From an uncultured Lachnospiraceae bacterium (GTDB lineage: Bacteria; Bacillota; Clostridia; Lachnospirales; Lachnospiraceae), in contig CAMWSU010000011.1 of NCBI GenBank assembly GCA_947176965.1, positions 1 through 47,396 on the forward strand: a DNA stretch of 47,396 nucleotides. The letters are read 5' to 3'. The notes under the pieces were generated by a model. It was not told where the DNA came from and made no database searches. It saw only the letters and a program-made list of their open reading frames with translations. The position numbers and the translations under genes were made by a program. Below, piece after piece: positions 32,097 through 41,302 of this stretch. Every line of letters begins with the position of its first letter. Positions within the stretch are counted from its first letter, which is position 1.

Positions 32097-33023
32097 ATGG
32101 AGGAAATGGCATTTCAGATCAGAACGGATCTCGCATTGGAGGCACGCGAGAGTGCAGAGGAAGCGTCCGGGGACTTAAGAGGGGTGAGTGTGGACGAATA
32201 TGACTTGGAGGCGTCGGATATTCATGTGACAAAGGTCGTCATTGAATCCGCAAACGGGGCAACGGCGCTCGGCAAGCCGATCGGAACGTACATCACGCTG
32301 GAAGCGCCCGCCATGACGGAGCCGGATGAGGATTATCATAAGGAAATTTCCGAGGAGATCGCAAAACAGCTCTGGGAGCTGCTGCCGGACATGACGAGGG
32401 AGCAGTCTATTTTGGTCGTGGGACTCGGCAACCGGGATGTGACGGCGGACTCGTTAGGACCGCGCGTGACGGACAACCTGCTCATTACCAGGCAGGTGAT
32501 GAAGGAGTTCGGTGCAGCGGCATATGACAGGGAAAGAATGCATTCGATCAGCGCCGTTGTGCCGGGCGTTATGGCGGCGACGGGCATGGAAACGGCGGAG
32601 ATCATACGGGGGGTCGCAGGGCAGACGAAGCCGGATGCGGTCGTCGTGATCGATGCGCTTGCGGCGCGCAGCACCAGACGCTTAAACCGGACGATACAGA
32701 TCACGAATACGGGGATTCATCCGGGCTCCGGCGTAGGGAATCACAGAAACGCGATCACGGCACAGACGATCGATGTGCCGGTCGTCATTGCGATCGGAAT
32801 TCCGACTGTCGTGGATGCGCAGACGATCGTCAACGACGCGATCGGCAGGTGGAACGTGGGAGAGCACGGACCGGGCGGCGCGCTGGAGGTGCCGGAGCTT
32901 CTGCCGGAGCTGGCCAATTTTTACGTCACAGGGAAGGATGTCGATGAGATTGTGAAGCGTTTAAGTTATACGATCTCCGAGGGATTGAACCGGGCGTTTG
33001 AGCGATTCGGCGCGGAGGATTAG
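32097..33023 (+). CDS. gpr: Spore germination protease GPR
   Basis: 308 residues from ATG 32097; an in-frame ATG at 32106 (AGAGGG 10 nt upstream) may be the true start, giving MAFQIRTDLALEA, the usual N-terminus. GPR is made as a zymogen in the forespore and degrades small acid-soluble proteins during germination. Family motifs: FQIRTDLALEA, VVGLGNRDVTADSLGPRV, VIDALAARSTRRLNRTIQI and HPGSGVGNHRN. The gene lies 99 bp before spoIIP, as in many clostridia. Confidence 0.96.
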   Translation: MEEMAFQIRTDLALEARESAEEASGDLRGVSVDEYDLEASDIHVTKVVIESANGATALGKPIGTYITLEAPAMTEPDEDYHKEISEEIAKQLWELLPDMTREQSILVVGLGNRDVTADSLGPRVTDNLLITRQVMKEFGAAAYDRERMHSISAVVPGVMAATGMETAEIIRGVAGQTKPDAVVVIDALAARSTRRLNRTIQITNTGIHPGSGVGNHRNAITAQTIDVPVVIAIGIPTVVDAQTIVNDAIGRWNVGEHGPGGALEVPELLPELANFYVTGKDVDEIVKRLSYTISEGLNRAFERFGAED

Positions 33024-33063
33024 GGAACGAAACCACAGCGATTCGCACGGATGAGCGCATACG

Positions 33064-33092
33064 TCATATCACCGCGCCTTGTCTCATAGAAT
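33064..33092 (+). promoter_or_regulatory. Candidate sigma-E promoter of spoIIP
   Basis: TCATATC (33064-33070), 14-bp spacer, CATAGAAT (33085-33092). This fits the sigma-E consensus KMATATT-N14-CATACANT at 13 of 15 positions and sits 30 bp before the start. spoIIP belongs to the sigma-E regulon in Bacillus. Confidence 0.55.
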
Positions 33093-33122
33093 AGAACAGA
33101 TTACGGATAAGAGGGTAATGCC

Positions 33123-34496
33123 GTGCGTATGCGGGAGATTTCCATACAGACAGGCAGGAGTAAGAGGGCAAAGGTGTGCCTCATTGTCCTTCTGCTGCTG
33201 CTTTTTCTTTTAGCGGTATCCAATATCGTACACGATACGGCAGGGGAACGGACAAACGTTTCGGGTGGGGAGAGCCGCGAGGGATTTGGGATTGCTTTTT
33301 TGGAAAGTGTGAGGGACAGGGTGTATCGGAGCCTTGTGCCGCTTTATGCATTTGCCGACGAAAAATATCTTCCGGAAAATGCAGGGCAGCTGCTGTTACA
33401 GGCAGCCTGCGGAGAAATGCCGATTTTACTGCAGATCGGAGAATATGGGGAAACAAAAAATACCGAGAGCCGCAGCACTTATGAAGAGCTGATCGCATGG
33501 GAGATCGAGCGGGAGCGGAGCATGCTTGCAGAAAATCCGGCGGCGGAAGACGGGGAGGAAGAAACGTATTGGAGTGTGCAGGACCTGCCGCCGGCGGCGC
33601 CGAACCCGGCGGACACGCAGCTTGTGAATGAACTGGTACTCTCGGAAAATCAGGCGTATGCCAGAGAGACGCAGCAGGGGAACATCGTGGAAACGATGTC
33701 GGGCAGCATCATTCTGCGCACGGTGCCGAGCTTTACCTATGACTGGACGCAGTATCAGGAGCTTGAGGACCTGGTGAAAGGCTTTTATATCGTGGACCCG
33801 ACGACAACGGCGACAGCGGAGCGCTTAAACATCGCAGAGCTGACCGGAGCTGATATGACGCTTCAGGGAGACGCTGAAAATCCGCAGATTCTGATCTATC
33901 ATACGCATTCGCTGGAGGCTTATGCCGATTCCACGGAAGGAGATCTGTCTACCGGCGTGGTCGGTGCGGGGGAATATCTGGCACAGCTTCTGCGTACGCA
34001 GTATGGATTCAATGTGATTCATCACACAGGGCAGTATGATGTGGAAAACCGCGACCGGGCATATTCCTGCGCGGAACCCGCGATACGGCAGATTCTGGAG
34101 GAAAATCCGACGATCGAGGTGGTGATCGACCTGCATCGGGACGCGGTAAAAGAGGATGTCCGGCTCGTTGCGGATATTGACGGAAGGCCAACGGCGAAAT
34201 TTATGTTTTTTAACGGCTTAAGCTATAACAACACGCAGGGAAACATTGATTATCTGTATAATCCTTACATAAAAGACAATCTGGCGTTCTCTTTTCAGGC
34301 GCAGGCGCTTGCAAACGAATATTATCCGGGTGTCACGCGCGGGATTTATCTGCGTGCGCTGCGCTATAACATGCATTTTTGCCCGAAAAGCATGCTGATC
34401 GAGCTGGGGGCGCAGACAAACACCTGCGAGGAAGTTTGGAATGCGGTGCCGATCATTGCACAGATTTTGGGGATGGAGCTGAGCGGGGCAAGGTAG
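33123..34496 (+). CDS. spoIIP: Stage II sporulation protein P
   Basis: 457 residues from GTG 33123, supported by GAGGG 7 nt upstream (ATG 33129 would be 13 nt away). One membrane span at about 19-37, then a variable region and a C-terminal amidase/endopeptidase domain with YHTHSLEAY (zinc/catalytic His and Glu region), VVIDLHRDA, and FCPKSMLIELGAQTNT. The enzyme cleaves peptidoglycan with SpoIID during engulfment of the forespore. Located outside the mother-cell membrane. Confidence 0.95.
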   Translation: MRMREISIQTGRSKRAKVCLIVLLLLLFLLAVSNIVHDTAGERTNVSGGESREGFGIAFLESVRDRVYRSLVPLYAFADEKYLPENAGQLLLQAACGEMPILLQIGEYGETKNTESRSTYEELIAWEIERERSMLAENPAAEDGEEETYWSVQDLPPAAPNPADTQLVNELVLSENQAYARETQQGNIVETMSGSIILRTVPSFTYDWTQYQELEDLVKGFYIVDPTTTATAERLNIAELTGADMTLQGDAENPQILIYHTHSLEAYADSTEGDLSTGVVGAGEYLAQLLRTQYGFNVIHHTGQYDVENRDRAYSCAEPAIRQILEENPTIEVVIDLHRDAVKEDVRLVADIDGRPTAKFMFFNGLSYNNTQGNIDYLYNPYIKDNLAFSFQAQALANEYYPGVTRGIYLRALRYNMHFCPKSMLIELGAQTNTCEEVWNAVPIIAQILGMELSGAR

Positions 34497-34560
34497 CGGA
34501 GCGCAGGGCCTGCGTTGCATGTCTAAAGGCGGACATAGGATACGACCTACGGATTGCACG

Positions 34561-34589
34561 TGGACACGGGAAACAATATTTGTTATAAT
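34561..34589 (+). promoter_or_regulatory. Sigma-A promoter of lepA
   Basis: TGGACA (34561-34566), 17-bp spacer, TATAAT (34584-34589). A near-consensus promoter. Confidence 0.75.
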
Positions 34590-34615
34590 CCATAAAGAGT
34601 CTGAATGAGACCGGG

Positions 34616-34634
34616 GAATTGCGAAACGCAATTG
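34616..34634 (+). other. Hairpin in the lepA leader
   Basis: AATTGCG (34617-34623) pairs with CGCAATT (34627-34633) around AAA. No T-tail. It sits 36 bp before the start codon. Confidence 0.5.
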
Positions 34635-34669
34635 CCTGTTTCATGGGATTGGGGAAAAGGAGTACCGTT

Positions 34670-36484
34670 ATGGCACAGATGGATCAAAGTAAAATACGTA
34701 ATTTCTGCATCGTAGCGCATATCGACCACGGAAAGAGCACGCTGGCGGACCGGATCATCGAACGGACAGGGCTTTTGACTGAGCGGGAAATGCAGGCGCA
34801 GGTGCTTGACAATATGGATTTAGAGCGCGAGAGGGGCATCACCATCAAAGCGCAGGCGGTCAGAACCGTGTATAAGGCAAAGGACGGGGAGGAATATATC
34901 TTAAACCTGATCGATACGCCGGGACATGTGGATTTTAACTATGAGGTCAGCAGAAGTCTTGCCGCCTGTGACGGCGCGATCCTGGTCGTGGATGCGGCGC
35001 AGGGCATTGAGGCGCAGACGCTTGCCAATGTGTACTTAGCCCTCGATCATGACTTAGAGGTCATACCCGTGATCAACAAGATCGACTTACCGAGCGCAGA
35101 GCCGCAGCGCGTCATAGATGAGATTGAGGATGTGATCGGCATCGAGGCGCAGGATGCGCCGCTCATTTCCGCGAAGAACGGCATCGGCATCGATGAGGTG
35201 TTAGAGGCGGTCGTACAGAAGCTGCCTGCCCCTTCGGGAAGTGCGGACAACCCCTTAAAGGCGCTGATTTTTGACTCCGTTTATGATTCTTATAAGGGCG
35301 TCATTATTTTTTGCAGGATCAAAGAGGGGACGGTCAAAAAAGGAACGAGAATTAAAATGATGGCGACGGGAGCAGAGCAGGATGTGGTCGAGGTCGGTTA
35401 TTTCGGCGCGGGACAATTTATTGCCTGTGACGAGCTTTCGGCGGGCATGGTCGGCTACATCACGGCGTCGATCAAGAATCTGAAGGAGACACAGGTCGGC
35501 GATACGGTGACGGATGCGGACTCACCGTGTGCGGAGCCGCTTCCGGGATATAAAAAAGTACAGTCCATGGTCTACTGCGGCCTATATCCCGCGGATGGCG
35601 CGAAGTACCCGGATTTACGGGATGCCTTGGAAAAGCTGCAGTTAAACGACGCGTCCCTGCAATATGAGCCGGAGACGTCCGCCGCGCTTGGGTTCGGCTT
35701 CCGATGCGGATTTTTGGGACTTCTGCATTTAGAGATCATTCAGGAACGCTTAGAGCGCGAATACAATCTGGATTTGGTAACGACAGCGCCGGGCGTTGTC
35801 TATCGTGTATACAAGACAAACGGTGACATGGTGGAGCTGACGAACCCGTCCAATCTGCCCGATCCGTCGGAAATTGATTATATGGAAGAGCCGATCGTGA
35901 GCGCGGAGATCATGGTGACGACGGAATTTATCGGCTCGATCATGCAGCTTTGTCAGGAGCGGCGCGGCAGATATGTGAGTACGGAATATATTGAGACGAC
36001 GCGCGCGCTCTTAAAATACGATCTTCCCTTAAACGAGATCATCTATGATTTTTTTGATGCCTTAAAATCGCGTTCGAGAGGCTATGCTTCCTTTGATTAT
36101 GAGATCAAAGGCTACGAGCGTTCTTCGCTGGTTAAGCTGGACATTCTTATCAACCGCGAGGAGGTCGATGCGCTTTCCTTTATTGTGCATGCGGACAGCG
36201 CCTATGAGCGCGGGCGGAGAATGTGTGAGAAGTTAAAAGAAGAAATCCCGCGCCATTTATTTGAGATTCCGATTCAGGCGGCGGTCGGCGGCAAGGTCAT
36301 CGCCAGAGAGACGGTCAAGGCGATGCGCAAGGACGTGCTTGCCAAGTGCTACGGCGGCGATATTACGCGGAAAAAGAAGCTGTTAGAAAAGCAGAAGGAA
36401 GGCAAAAAGCGAATGCGCCAGATCGGAAGCGTCGAGATTCCGCAGAAAGCGTTTATGTCGGTTTTGAAGCTGGATGATGATTGA
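34670..36484 (+). CDS. lepA: Elongation factor 4 (ribosome back-translocase)
   Basis: 604 residues from ATG 34670, set by AAAAGGAG 7 nt upstream and by the usual start ([23 protein letters not shown]). G1 is AHIDHGKST, then [15 protein letters not shown] and NKIDLP. The C-terminal domain unique to LepA is intact ([25 protein letters not shown]). A translational GTPase that acts on stalled or initiating ribosomes. Its end overlaps the possible upstream start of hemW. Confidence 0.98.
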   Translation: MAQMDQSKIRNFCIVAHIDHGKSTLADRIIERTGLLTEREMQAQVLDNMDLERERGITIKAQAVRTVYKAKDGEEYILNLIDTPGHVDFNYEVSRSLAACDGAILVVDAAQGIEAQTLANVYLALDHDLEVIPVINKIDLPSAEPQRVIDEIEDVIGIEAQDAPLISAKNGIGIDEVLEAVVQKLPAPSGSADNPLKALIFDSVYDSYKGVIIFCRIKEGTVKKGTRIKMMATGAEQDVVEVGYFGAGQFIACDELSAGMVGYITASIKNLKETQVGDTVTDADSPCAEPLPGYKKVQSMVYCGLYPADGAKYPDLRDALEKLQLNDASLQYEPETSAALGFGFRCGFLGLLHLEIIQERLEREYNLDLVTTAPGVVYRVYKTNGDMVELTNPSNLPDPSEIDYMEEPIVSAEIMVTTEFIGSIMQLCQERRGRYVSTEYIETTRALLKYDLPLNEIIYDFFDALKSRSRGYASFDYEIKGYERSSLVKLDILINREEVDALSFIVHADSAYERGRRMCEKLKEEIPRHLFEIPIQAAVGGKVIARETVKAMRKDVLAKCYGGDITRKKKLLEKQKEGKKRMRQIGSVEIPQKAFMSVLKLDDD

Positions 36485-36533
36485 GATGGATCGCATGTCA
36501 GAGGGAAAGCATGTGCATGAGAGGAAACGTTTG

Positions 36534-37787
36534 ATGGAGTCAGAGAAGGACGAATGCAGTCACGGCAAAAAGCCGCTCGCCATCTATCTTCATATTCCAT
36601 TCTGCGTGCGCAAATGTCTGTACTGTGATTTTTTATCCGCGCCTGCGTCTGCGGACAGGATCGAGCATTATGTAAACTTATTGCTTCGCGAGATTCAGGC
36701 GGCTGCGGATAGCGGACAATTGCAGGATTATGAGGCGGCAACGGTTTTTTTGGGCGGTGGAACGCCATCCCTGCTTGCCGCAAGTCAAATAGAAAGAATC
36801 TTATGTAAACTTAGATCGGTCCTTCCCGTCCGCGCGGACGCGGAGATCACGACGGAAATGAACCCGGGAACCGTGACGAAGGAAAAGCTTGCGGACTTAA
36901 GGCGCATTGGGATCAACCGCATCAGTATCGGCGTGCAGTCCCTACAGGATGATGAGCTTGCTTTGCTCGGGCGGATTCACCGCGCAGCGGAAGTGTACCG
37001 CCTATGGGAGTGGACGGAGCAGTTACAATTTCGAAATCGCAGTCTCGACCTGATGAGCGGCATTCCGGGACAGACTGCGGAGAGCTTCCTTGATACGCTA
37101 AATAAAGCGGCGGCGCTTGAGCCGGAGCATATTTCCGCTTACAGCCTGATCGTGGAGGAGGGGACACCCTTCTATGCGATGTATCCGAACGGCGCAGTGG
37201 ATGAGGAGACGGACAGAAAGCTCTATGCGCTGACGAAGGAAGTGTTAAAAAAGCATGGCTATGAGCGCTATGAAATCTCCAATTATGCGAAGGATGGCTA
37301 TGCGTGCAGGCACAATCTCACCTATTGGATGCGTGGGGAGTATTTAGGATTCGGACTCGGTGCGGCTTCGCTGATGGGCGACGTGCGTTTTCGGAATGCC
37401 GGTGACATGACAGAGTACGAGCGGGACATTGGAATGCGGGAAACACGCGCGGCGGACAGCGGGAAAGGACGCGAGCCGGAATCGGGCAGTGCCATAAAGG
37501 GAGCGCATGAGCAGGACGTCGCCCTGCGTTCCGCCTATGCGGAATGGGAAGTACTTTCCGTAAAGGACCGCATGGCGGAGACGATGTTTTTGGGACTCAG
37601 GCTGACAAAGGGCGTATCGGAGCAGGCGTTTTACGAGCAGTTCGGGTGTTCCCTGTACGAGGTATATGGCAGCATATTAGAGAAACATAGGAAGAACGGA
37701 CTTCTGAAGCAGAAGGATGGCTTCTTTTTTCTCACAGAGTACGGATTGGATGTCAGCAATTATGTGATGGCTGACTTTTTGTTGTGA
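36534..37787 (+). CDS. hemW: Radical SAM heme chaperone HemW
   Basis: 417 residues from ATG 36534, chosen because GAGGA lies 8 nt upstream; in-frame ATGs at 36474 (inside lepA) and 36495 lack a site. The radical SAM cluster is Cys24-x3-Cys28-x2-Cys31 (FCVRKCLYC). Other motifs: VFLGGGTPSLL, TTEMNPGT, RISIGVQSL, and HNLTYWMRGEYLGFGLGAASL, the HemN-like C-terminal pattern. It inserts heme into respiratory enzymes in other bacteria. About 30 extra hydrophilic residues near 300-335 lengthen it relative to the usual 375-380. Confidence 0.93.
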   Translation: MESEKDECSHGKKPLAIYLHIPFCVRKCLYCDFLSAPASADRIEHYVNLLLREIQAAADSGQLQDYEAATVFLGGGTPSLLAASQIERILCKLRSVLPVRADAEITTEMNPGTVTKEKLADLRRIGINRISIGVQSLQDDELALLGRIHRAAEVYRLWEWTEQLQFRNRSLDLMSGIPGQTAESFLDTLNKAAALEPEHISAYSLIVEEGTPFYAMYPNGAVDEETDRKLYALTKEVLKKHGYERYEISNYAKDGYACRHNLTYWMRGEYLGFGLGAASLMGDVRFRNAGDMTEYERDIGMRETRAADSGKGREPESGSAIKGAHEQDVALRSAYAEWEVLSVKDRMAETMFLGLRLTKGVSEQAFYEQFGCSLYEVYGSILEKHRKNGLLKQKDGFFFLTEYGLDVSNYVMADFLL

Positions 37788-37814
37788 AAAATTACGAAAA
37801 AGGTGCTTTTTTTC

Positions 37815-37843
37815 TTGCGCTTTTTGGACATGATTTGTATAAT
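37815..37843 (+). promoter_or_regulatory. Promoter of the sigK transcript
   Basis: TTGCGC (37815-37820), 17-bp spacer, TATAAT (37838-37843). It looks like a sigma-A promoter. A sigma-E box was not found in the 148 bp upstream of sigK. Confidence 0.6.
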
Positions 37844-37935
37844 AAAAGTAGATTGCAATTTTTTGCGTAGGGTGGAAAGGCACTTTCAATCCCAAGGTCA
37901 CATAGAATATATCAAATTGACTTTGGGGGCTTCTT

Positions 37936-38634
37936 TTGAAAACGTTTCAAAAACCGTTATCCGCGCAGGAGGAAACCCGATACCTTAGGCAGATGCGGGA
38001 AGGCGGCGAGGAGGCTTTAGAAGCGAGACGAATCCTGATCGAGCGGAATCTTCGGCTTGTCGCCCATGTTGCCAAGAAGTACCAAAGTCCGTCGCAGGAG
38101 TTGGACGATTTGATTTCCACGGGCGCGATCGGGCTGATCAAGGCGGTGGACAGTTTTAATCATGAGAAGGGCAGCAGGCTTGCAACCTATGCGGTGCGCT
38201 GCATTGACAATGAACTTTTGATGATGTTTCGCTCCCGAAAAAAGATTTCCAGAGAGGTTTCCATATACGAGCCCATCGGTACAGATAAGGAGGGCAACGA
38301 GATCAGCCTGCTTGATATTATCGAACACGAGCAGACGGATGTTGTCGAGCGGATGGAATTGGAGGAGCGGCTGAAGGTGCTGCCGCGGTATGTAAGGAAC
38401 TGCCTGACCAAAAGAGAGCAGCAGATTATTTTTATGCGTTACGGTCTTTTGGACGGACATGAGATGACACAGCGTGAGATCGGAGAAAGGTTGTCTATTT
38501 CGAGAAGTTATGTCTCACGAATCGAAAAAAAGGCATTACACAAGATGCTGACGTGTTATCTGGAGAGCGAGCAGAGACAGCATAGACGGACAAAAGCGGA
38601 CATAAAGGGGGAAAGCGGGAATGTTATTTGTTAA
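37936..38634 (+). CDS. sigK: RNA polymerase sigma-K factor, no pro-sequence
   Basis: 232 residues from TTG 37936; GGGGG lies about 6 nt upstream and an in-frame TGA at 37918 blocks any longer form. Region 2 (RLVAHVAKKYQSPSQELDDLISTGAIGLIKAVDSF, read in parts) and region 4 (MTQREIGERLSISRSYVSRIEKKAL) fit SigK, as does VSIYEPIGTDKEGNEISLLDI. There is no N-terminal pro-peptide as in Bacillus, and no skin-like insertion. This matches the C. difficile-like form. It drives late mother-cell genes. The end overlaps the HD-domain gene by 14 nt. Confidence 0.93.
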   Translation: MKTFQKPLSAQEETRYLRQMREGGEEALEARRILIERNLRLVAHVAKKYQSPSQELDDLISTGAIGLIKAVDSFNHEKGSRLATYAVRCIDNELLMMFRSRKKISREVSIYEPIGTDKEGNEISLLDIIEHEQTDVVERMELEERLKVLPRYVRNCLTKREQQIIFMRYGLLDGHEMTQREIGERLSISRSYVSRIEKKALHKMLTCYLESEQRQHRRTKADIKGESGNVIC

Positions 38635-39769
38635 AACGGCGGAATTAAAGGCAGGGATGAGACTTGCGCGGCCGATTTACAGTAAAGAAGGCGTATTGTT
38701 ATATGAGAGAAATTCCAAGCTGACCTCGCAGAGCATTAATTCTGTGAGAAATTTCGGACTGATCGGCATTTTTATTCTTGAGCCTGCTGAGCCCGTACCG
38801 CCGATGACAAAGGACGATATTGAGTTTGAGCGTTTCCAGACAATGAATGTCTATGCGATCGAAGAGGAGCTTAGCAAGATCATTCAGACAAAGCGCGCAG
38901 CCAAAACACAGGTGATCACTGCAAATGTGATCCGTTCCTACGGGCATTTGGACAAAAAAATCAATTTCGTACAGAATCTGCGCAGCAAAGAGGATTATGT
39001 GTGCAAGCACGCCCTTAATGTTGCGATTCTGTGCGCGATGATCACGCATGTGATGAACATGAAGCTGGATGAACAGCTTGACACGATCATTGCGGCGATC
39101 GTTCATGACATCGGGAAGCTCATGCTGGGAAAGAGCGCACCGGAGCGTTTGGCGGATGCAGAAGCCGTTGAGAGCTTTGAAGTGCAGGGATTTGATCTGG
39201 TGGATAAGGCATTTTCCTCAAATCCCGGCGTGAAGCGGATCTGTGTGCAGGCGCAGAAAATGCAGAGCAATTTTGAAAAAGGAGTTTACAATTCCGATAT
39301 TAAATTGGTGTCGGGAGCAAAAGTCCTTTTAGTTGCGAACGTGTACGATGAAATGACGGCGATGCAGTTTGAAGGAGAGCCTTCGTCCGAGGTTCGGGCG
39401 CTGCGTCTGCTGTTGGAGAATCCCGATGTGTTTGATCCGGGCGTCGTGGATGCGATGATCAAATCCATCAATATTCTCAGCGCGGGAAGCTGCGTGGAGC
39501 TGAATACGGGAGAAAAGGGACTGGTTCTCGTACAGAATAATGAGAACATTCTGCGTCCGATGATTCTGACCTTTGATACGAATATGATCGTTGATCTCGG
39601 CAATGAACTGGCATACGGTGATATGGAGATCAGGGACATCATGAAGACGATGGACAACCGTTATGTGATCGATACCGAGGCGCTCAAGCGCAGCGGATTT
39701 TCGTTTGAGGAGCCGGAATATGTGGAGGTTTCTGAGGAAGAGGAATACGTTCCGGGGCAGGATTTTTAA
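38621..39769 (+). CDS. HD-domain phosphohydrolase (HD-GYP-like, GYP motif absent)
   Basis: 382 residues, soluble. The N-terminal 60 residues (LKAGMRLARPIYSKEGVLLYERNSKLT) are the domain often placed before HD-GYP. The HD core has His130 (CKHALNVAILCAM) and His162-Asp163 (IVHDIGKLM). The GYP part of HD-GYP c-di-GMP phosphodiesterases is not seen; ANVYDEMTA is the conserved end of the domain. Acidic C-terminal tail. The start lies inside sigK, so it is coupled to sigma-K synthesis, hinting at a role in sporulation or second-messenger breakdown (inference). Confidence 0.82.
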   Translation: MLFVKTAELKAGMRLARPIYSKEGVLLYERNSKLTSQSINSVRNFGLIGIFILEPAEPVPPMTKDDIEFERFQTMNVYAIEEELSKIIQTKRAAKTQVITANVIRSYGHLDKKINFVQNLRSKEDYVCKHALNVAILCAMITHVMNMKLDEQLDTIIAAIVHDIGKLMLGKSAPERLADAEAVESFEVQGFDLVDKAFSSNPGVKRICVQAQKMQSNFEKGVYNSDIKLVSGAKVLLVANVYDEMTAMQFEGEPSSEVRALRLLLENPDVFDPGVVDAMIKSINILSAGSCVELNTGEKGLVLVQNNENILRPMILTFDTNMIVDLGNELAYGDMEIRDIMKTMDNRYVIDTEALKRSGFSFEEPEYVEVSEEEEYVPGQDF

Positions 39770-39778
39770 GAAAAACGA

Positions 39779-39818
39779 AATGCCTGCGGGCAAGGACATG
39801 GTGATCGCAGGCATTTTG
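39779..39818 (+). terminator. Terminator after the HD-domain gene
   Basis: AATGCCTGCG (39779-39788) / CGCAGGCATT (39806-39815), loop of 17, followed by TTG. A long stem, weak T-tail. Confidence 0.7.
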
Positions 39819-39875
39819 CGTTTGACAAACGGCTGAAAAAGAATCTGACTAAGAAGAAACGAGGAGAAAACGGTA

Positions 39876-40937
39876 ATGGGAATCATTTCTGTGGAGGAAG
39901 TACTTGCAAAGGCGAAGGAGGCGGGGGCTTCCGATGTACATATTACGGTCGGAGTGCCGCCTAAGATGCGTGTCAACGGCGATCTCATCACAATGGATTA
40001 TGAGCGTATGCTCCCGCCCGACACGCATAGAGTGGTAGAAGATATTATGAGCGATTATCAGCTTCAGCGTTTTGAGGAACGGGGCGAATATGATATGTCC
40101 TTTTCCATTCCCAACATCGGAAGATACCGTGTCAACGCGTATAAGCAGAGAGGCTCTGTCGCGGTTGCGCTCCGTTTGGTGGGAACGGAAATCCCGGCGC
40201 CGGAGAGACTCGGCGTACCGCCCTCTGTTGTGGAATTGTCTCAGCGGAAAAGGGGACTGGTCCTTGTGACGGGACCGACCGGAAGCGGTAAGTCCACGAC
40301 GCTTGCGGCAGTCATTGATAAGATTAATAACACGAGGGACGCCCATATCATCACACTGGAGGATCCGATTGAGTACCTGCATTCCCATAAGCTTTCTATG
40401 GTCAATCAGCGCGAGATCGGCCTGGATACGCAGAGTTATGCCAATGCGCTGCGCGCTGCGCTCCGTGAAGACCCCGACGTTATTCTTGTCGGTGAGATGC
40501 GTGATTTTGATACGATCAGTGTTGCTATTACGGCGGCGGAGACGGGGCACCTTGTTCTTTCCACGCTGCATACGATCGGAGCGGCGAGCACGGTCGATCG
40601 TGTCATCGACGTATTTCCGCCCCATCAGCAGCAGCAGATTCGCGTTCAGCTCTCAAACGTGATCGAGGCGGTCGTATCACAGCAGCTCATTCCGACTGCG
40701 GACGGAAGAAGCCGCGTGGCGGCATTTGAGGTTATGCATGCCAATCATGCGGTGCGTAATCTGATTCGTGAAGGTAAATCCCATCAGCTGGTATCCGTCA
40801 TGCAGACGAACCGCAAAATGGGTATGATCACGATGGACGAGGCCATCCAGCAGCATTATATGGAGGGGCGCATCACGCGCGAAATGGCAATTCAGTTTGC
40901 GACCGACCCCGATGGGATGTCCTTAAAGCTGCTCTAA
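39876..40937 (+). CDS. pilT: PilT-type twitching ATPase
   Basis: 353 residues, the usual PilT length. N-terminal PAS-like domain (ASDVHITVGVPPKMRVNGDL), Walker A GPTGSGKST (133-141), EDPIEYLH, REDPDVILVGEMRDFDTISVAITAAETGHLVLSTLHT (in parts; the Asp box, Walker B and His box) and the C-terminal segment RREMAIQFATDP-like. It powers pilus retraction as a hexamer. No other pilus gene lies in the window. A TTGACA at 39822 has no matching -10. Its neighbours comM and dprA are DNA uptake genes, which makes a link to transformation plausible. Confidence 0.93.
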   Translation: MGIISVEEVLAKAKEAGASDVHITVGVPPKMRVNGDLITMDYERMLPPDTHRVVEDIMSDYQLQRFEERGEYDMSFSIPNIGRYRVNAYKQRGSVAVALRLVGTEIPAPERLGVPPSVVELSQRKRGLVLVTGPTGSGKSTTLAAVIDKINNTRDAHIITLEDPIEYLHSHKLSMVNQREIGLDTQSYANALRAALREDPDVILVGEMRDFDTISVAITAAETGHLVLSTLHTIGAASTVDRVIDVFPPHQQQQIRVQLSNVIEAVVSQQLIPTADGRSRVAAFEVMHANHAVRNLIREGKSHQLVSVMQTNRKMGMITMDEAIQQHYMEGRITREMAIQFATDPDGMSLKLL

Positions 40938-41013
40938 AGCTTGTGACGCATAAGGTGTTTACCGCATAGCGGTATATCTGAAAAGATGGAAACTGATTCA
41001 TTCGTATTGCATT

Positions 41014-41057
41014 CCGGCAGTCTGTCTGCGGGCTGCCGGGATTGATCTATTCTTTTT
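41014..41057 (+). terminator. Possible terminator of pilT
   Basis: CCGGCAG (41014-41020) / CTGCCGG (41033-41039), loop of 12; a T-run (41052-41057) lies 12 nt further on. A smaller TACCGC-ATA-GCGGTA hairpin precedes it near 40960. Confidence 0.4.
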
Positions 41058-41163
41058 TCTATAAAGGCAGACGTTTTAATTCTGACAAACGTTGTTCGCC
41101 GCTATTTCCCAATTTTTACAAATAAAAAGGATTCAAACGTTTAATACTCGATTCTTTTTTGAG

Positions 41164-41173
41164 TTATGTAAAC
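41164..41173 (+). repeat. Intergenic copy of the oriented decamer TTATGTAAAC
   Basis: One of 11 plus-strand copies in the window (4529, 4929, 23189, 25576, 25615, 29083, 29819, 29978, 36668, 36801, 41164); the only minus-strand copy is at 42907-42916. Copies occur in several reading frames, on genes of both strands, and here between genes. Confidence 0.75.
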
Positions 41174-41184
41174 TTAATAAAAGG

Positions 41185-41263
41185 ATATTGCAAAACGCAA
41201 TATATGTTATTTATAAATGTGAAAATATACAATCGCACAATATAAATCCACACGTTTTGCAAT
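41185..41263 (+). promoter_or_regulatory. Leader of comM with two mutually exclusive hairpins
   Basis: ATATTGC (41185-41191) can pair with GCAATAT (41197-41203), but the overlapping ATTGCAAAACG (41187-41197) also pairs perfectly over 11 bp with CGTTTTGCAAT (41253-41263). The two folds exclude each other. The remainder of the 365-bp stretch 40938-41302 is AT-rich and holds a poor promoter-like pair (TTTACA 41115, TTTAAT 41140). Confidence 0.5.
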
Positions 41264-41302
41264 TACCAAAAACAAAATAAATACAAAAAGGAGGAACACA
41301 GT

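Noticed and set aside
39822..39850. pilT promoter from TTGACA at 39822
   Set aside because: No acceptable -10 box lies 16-18 bp downstream.
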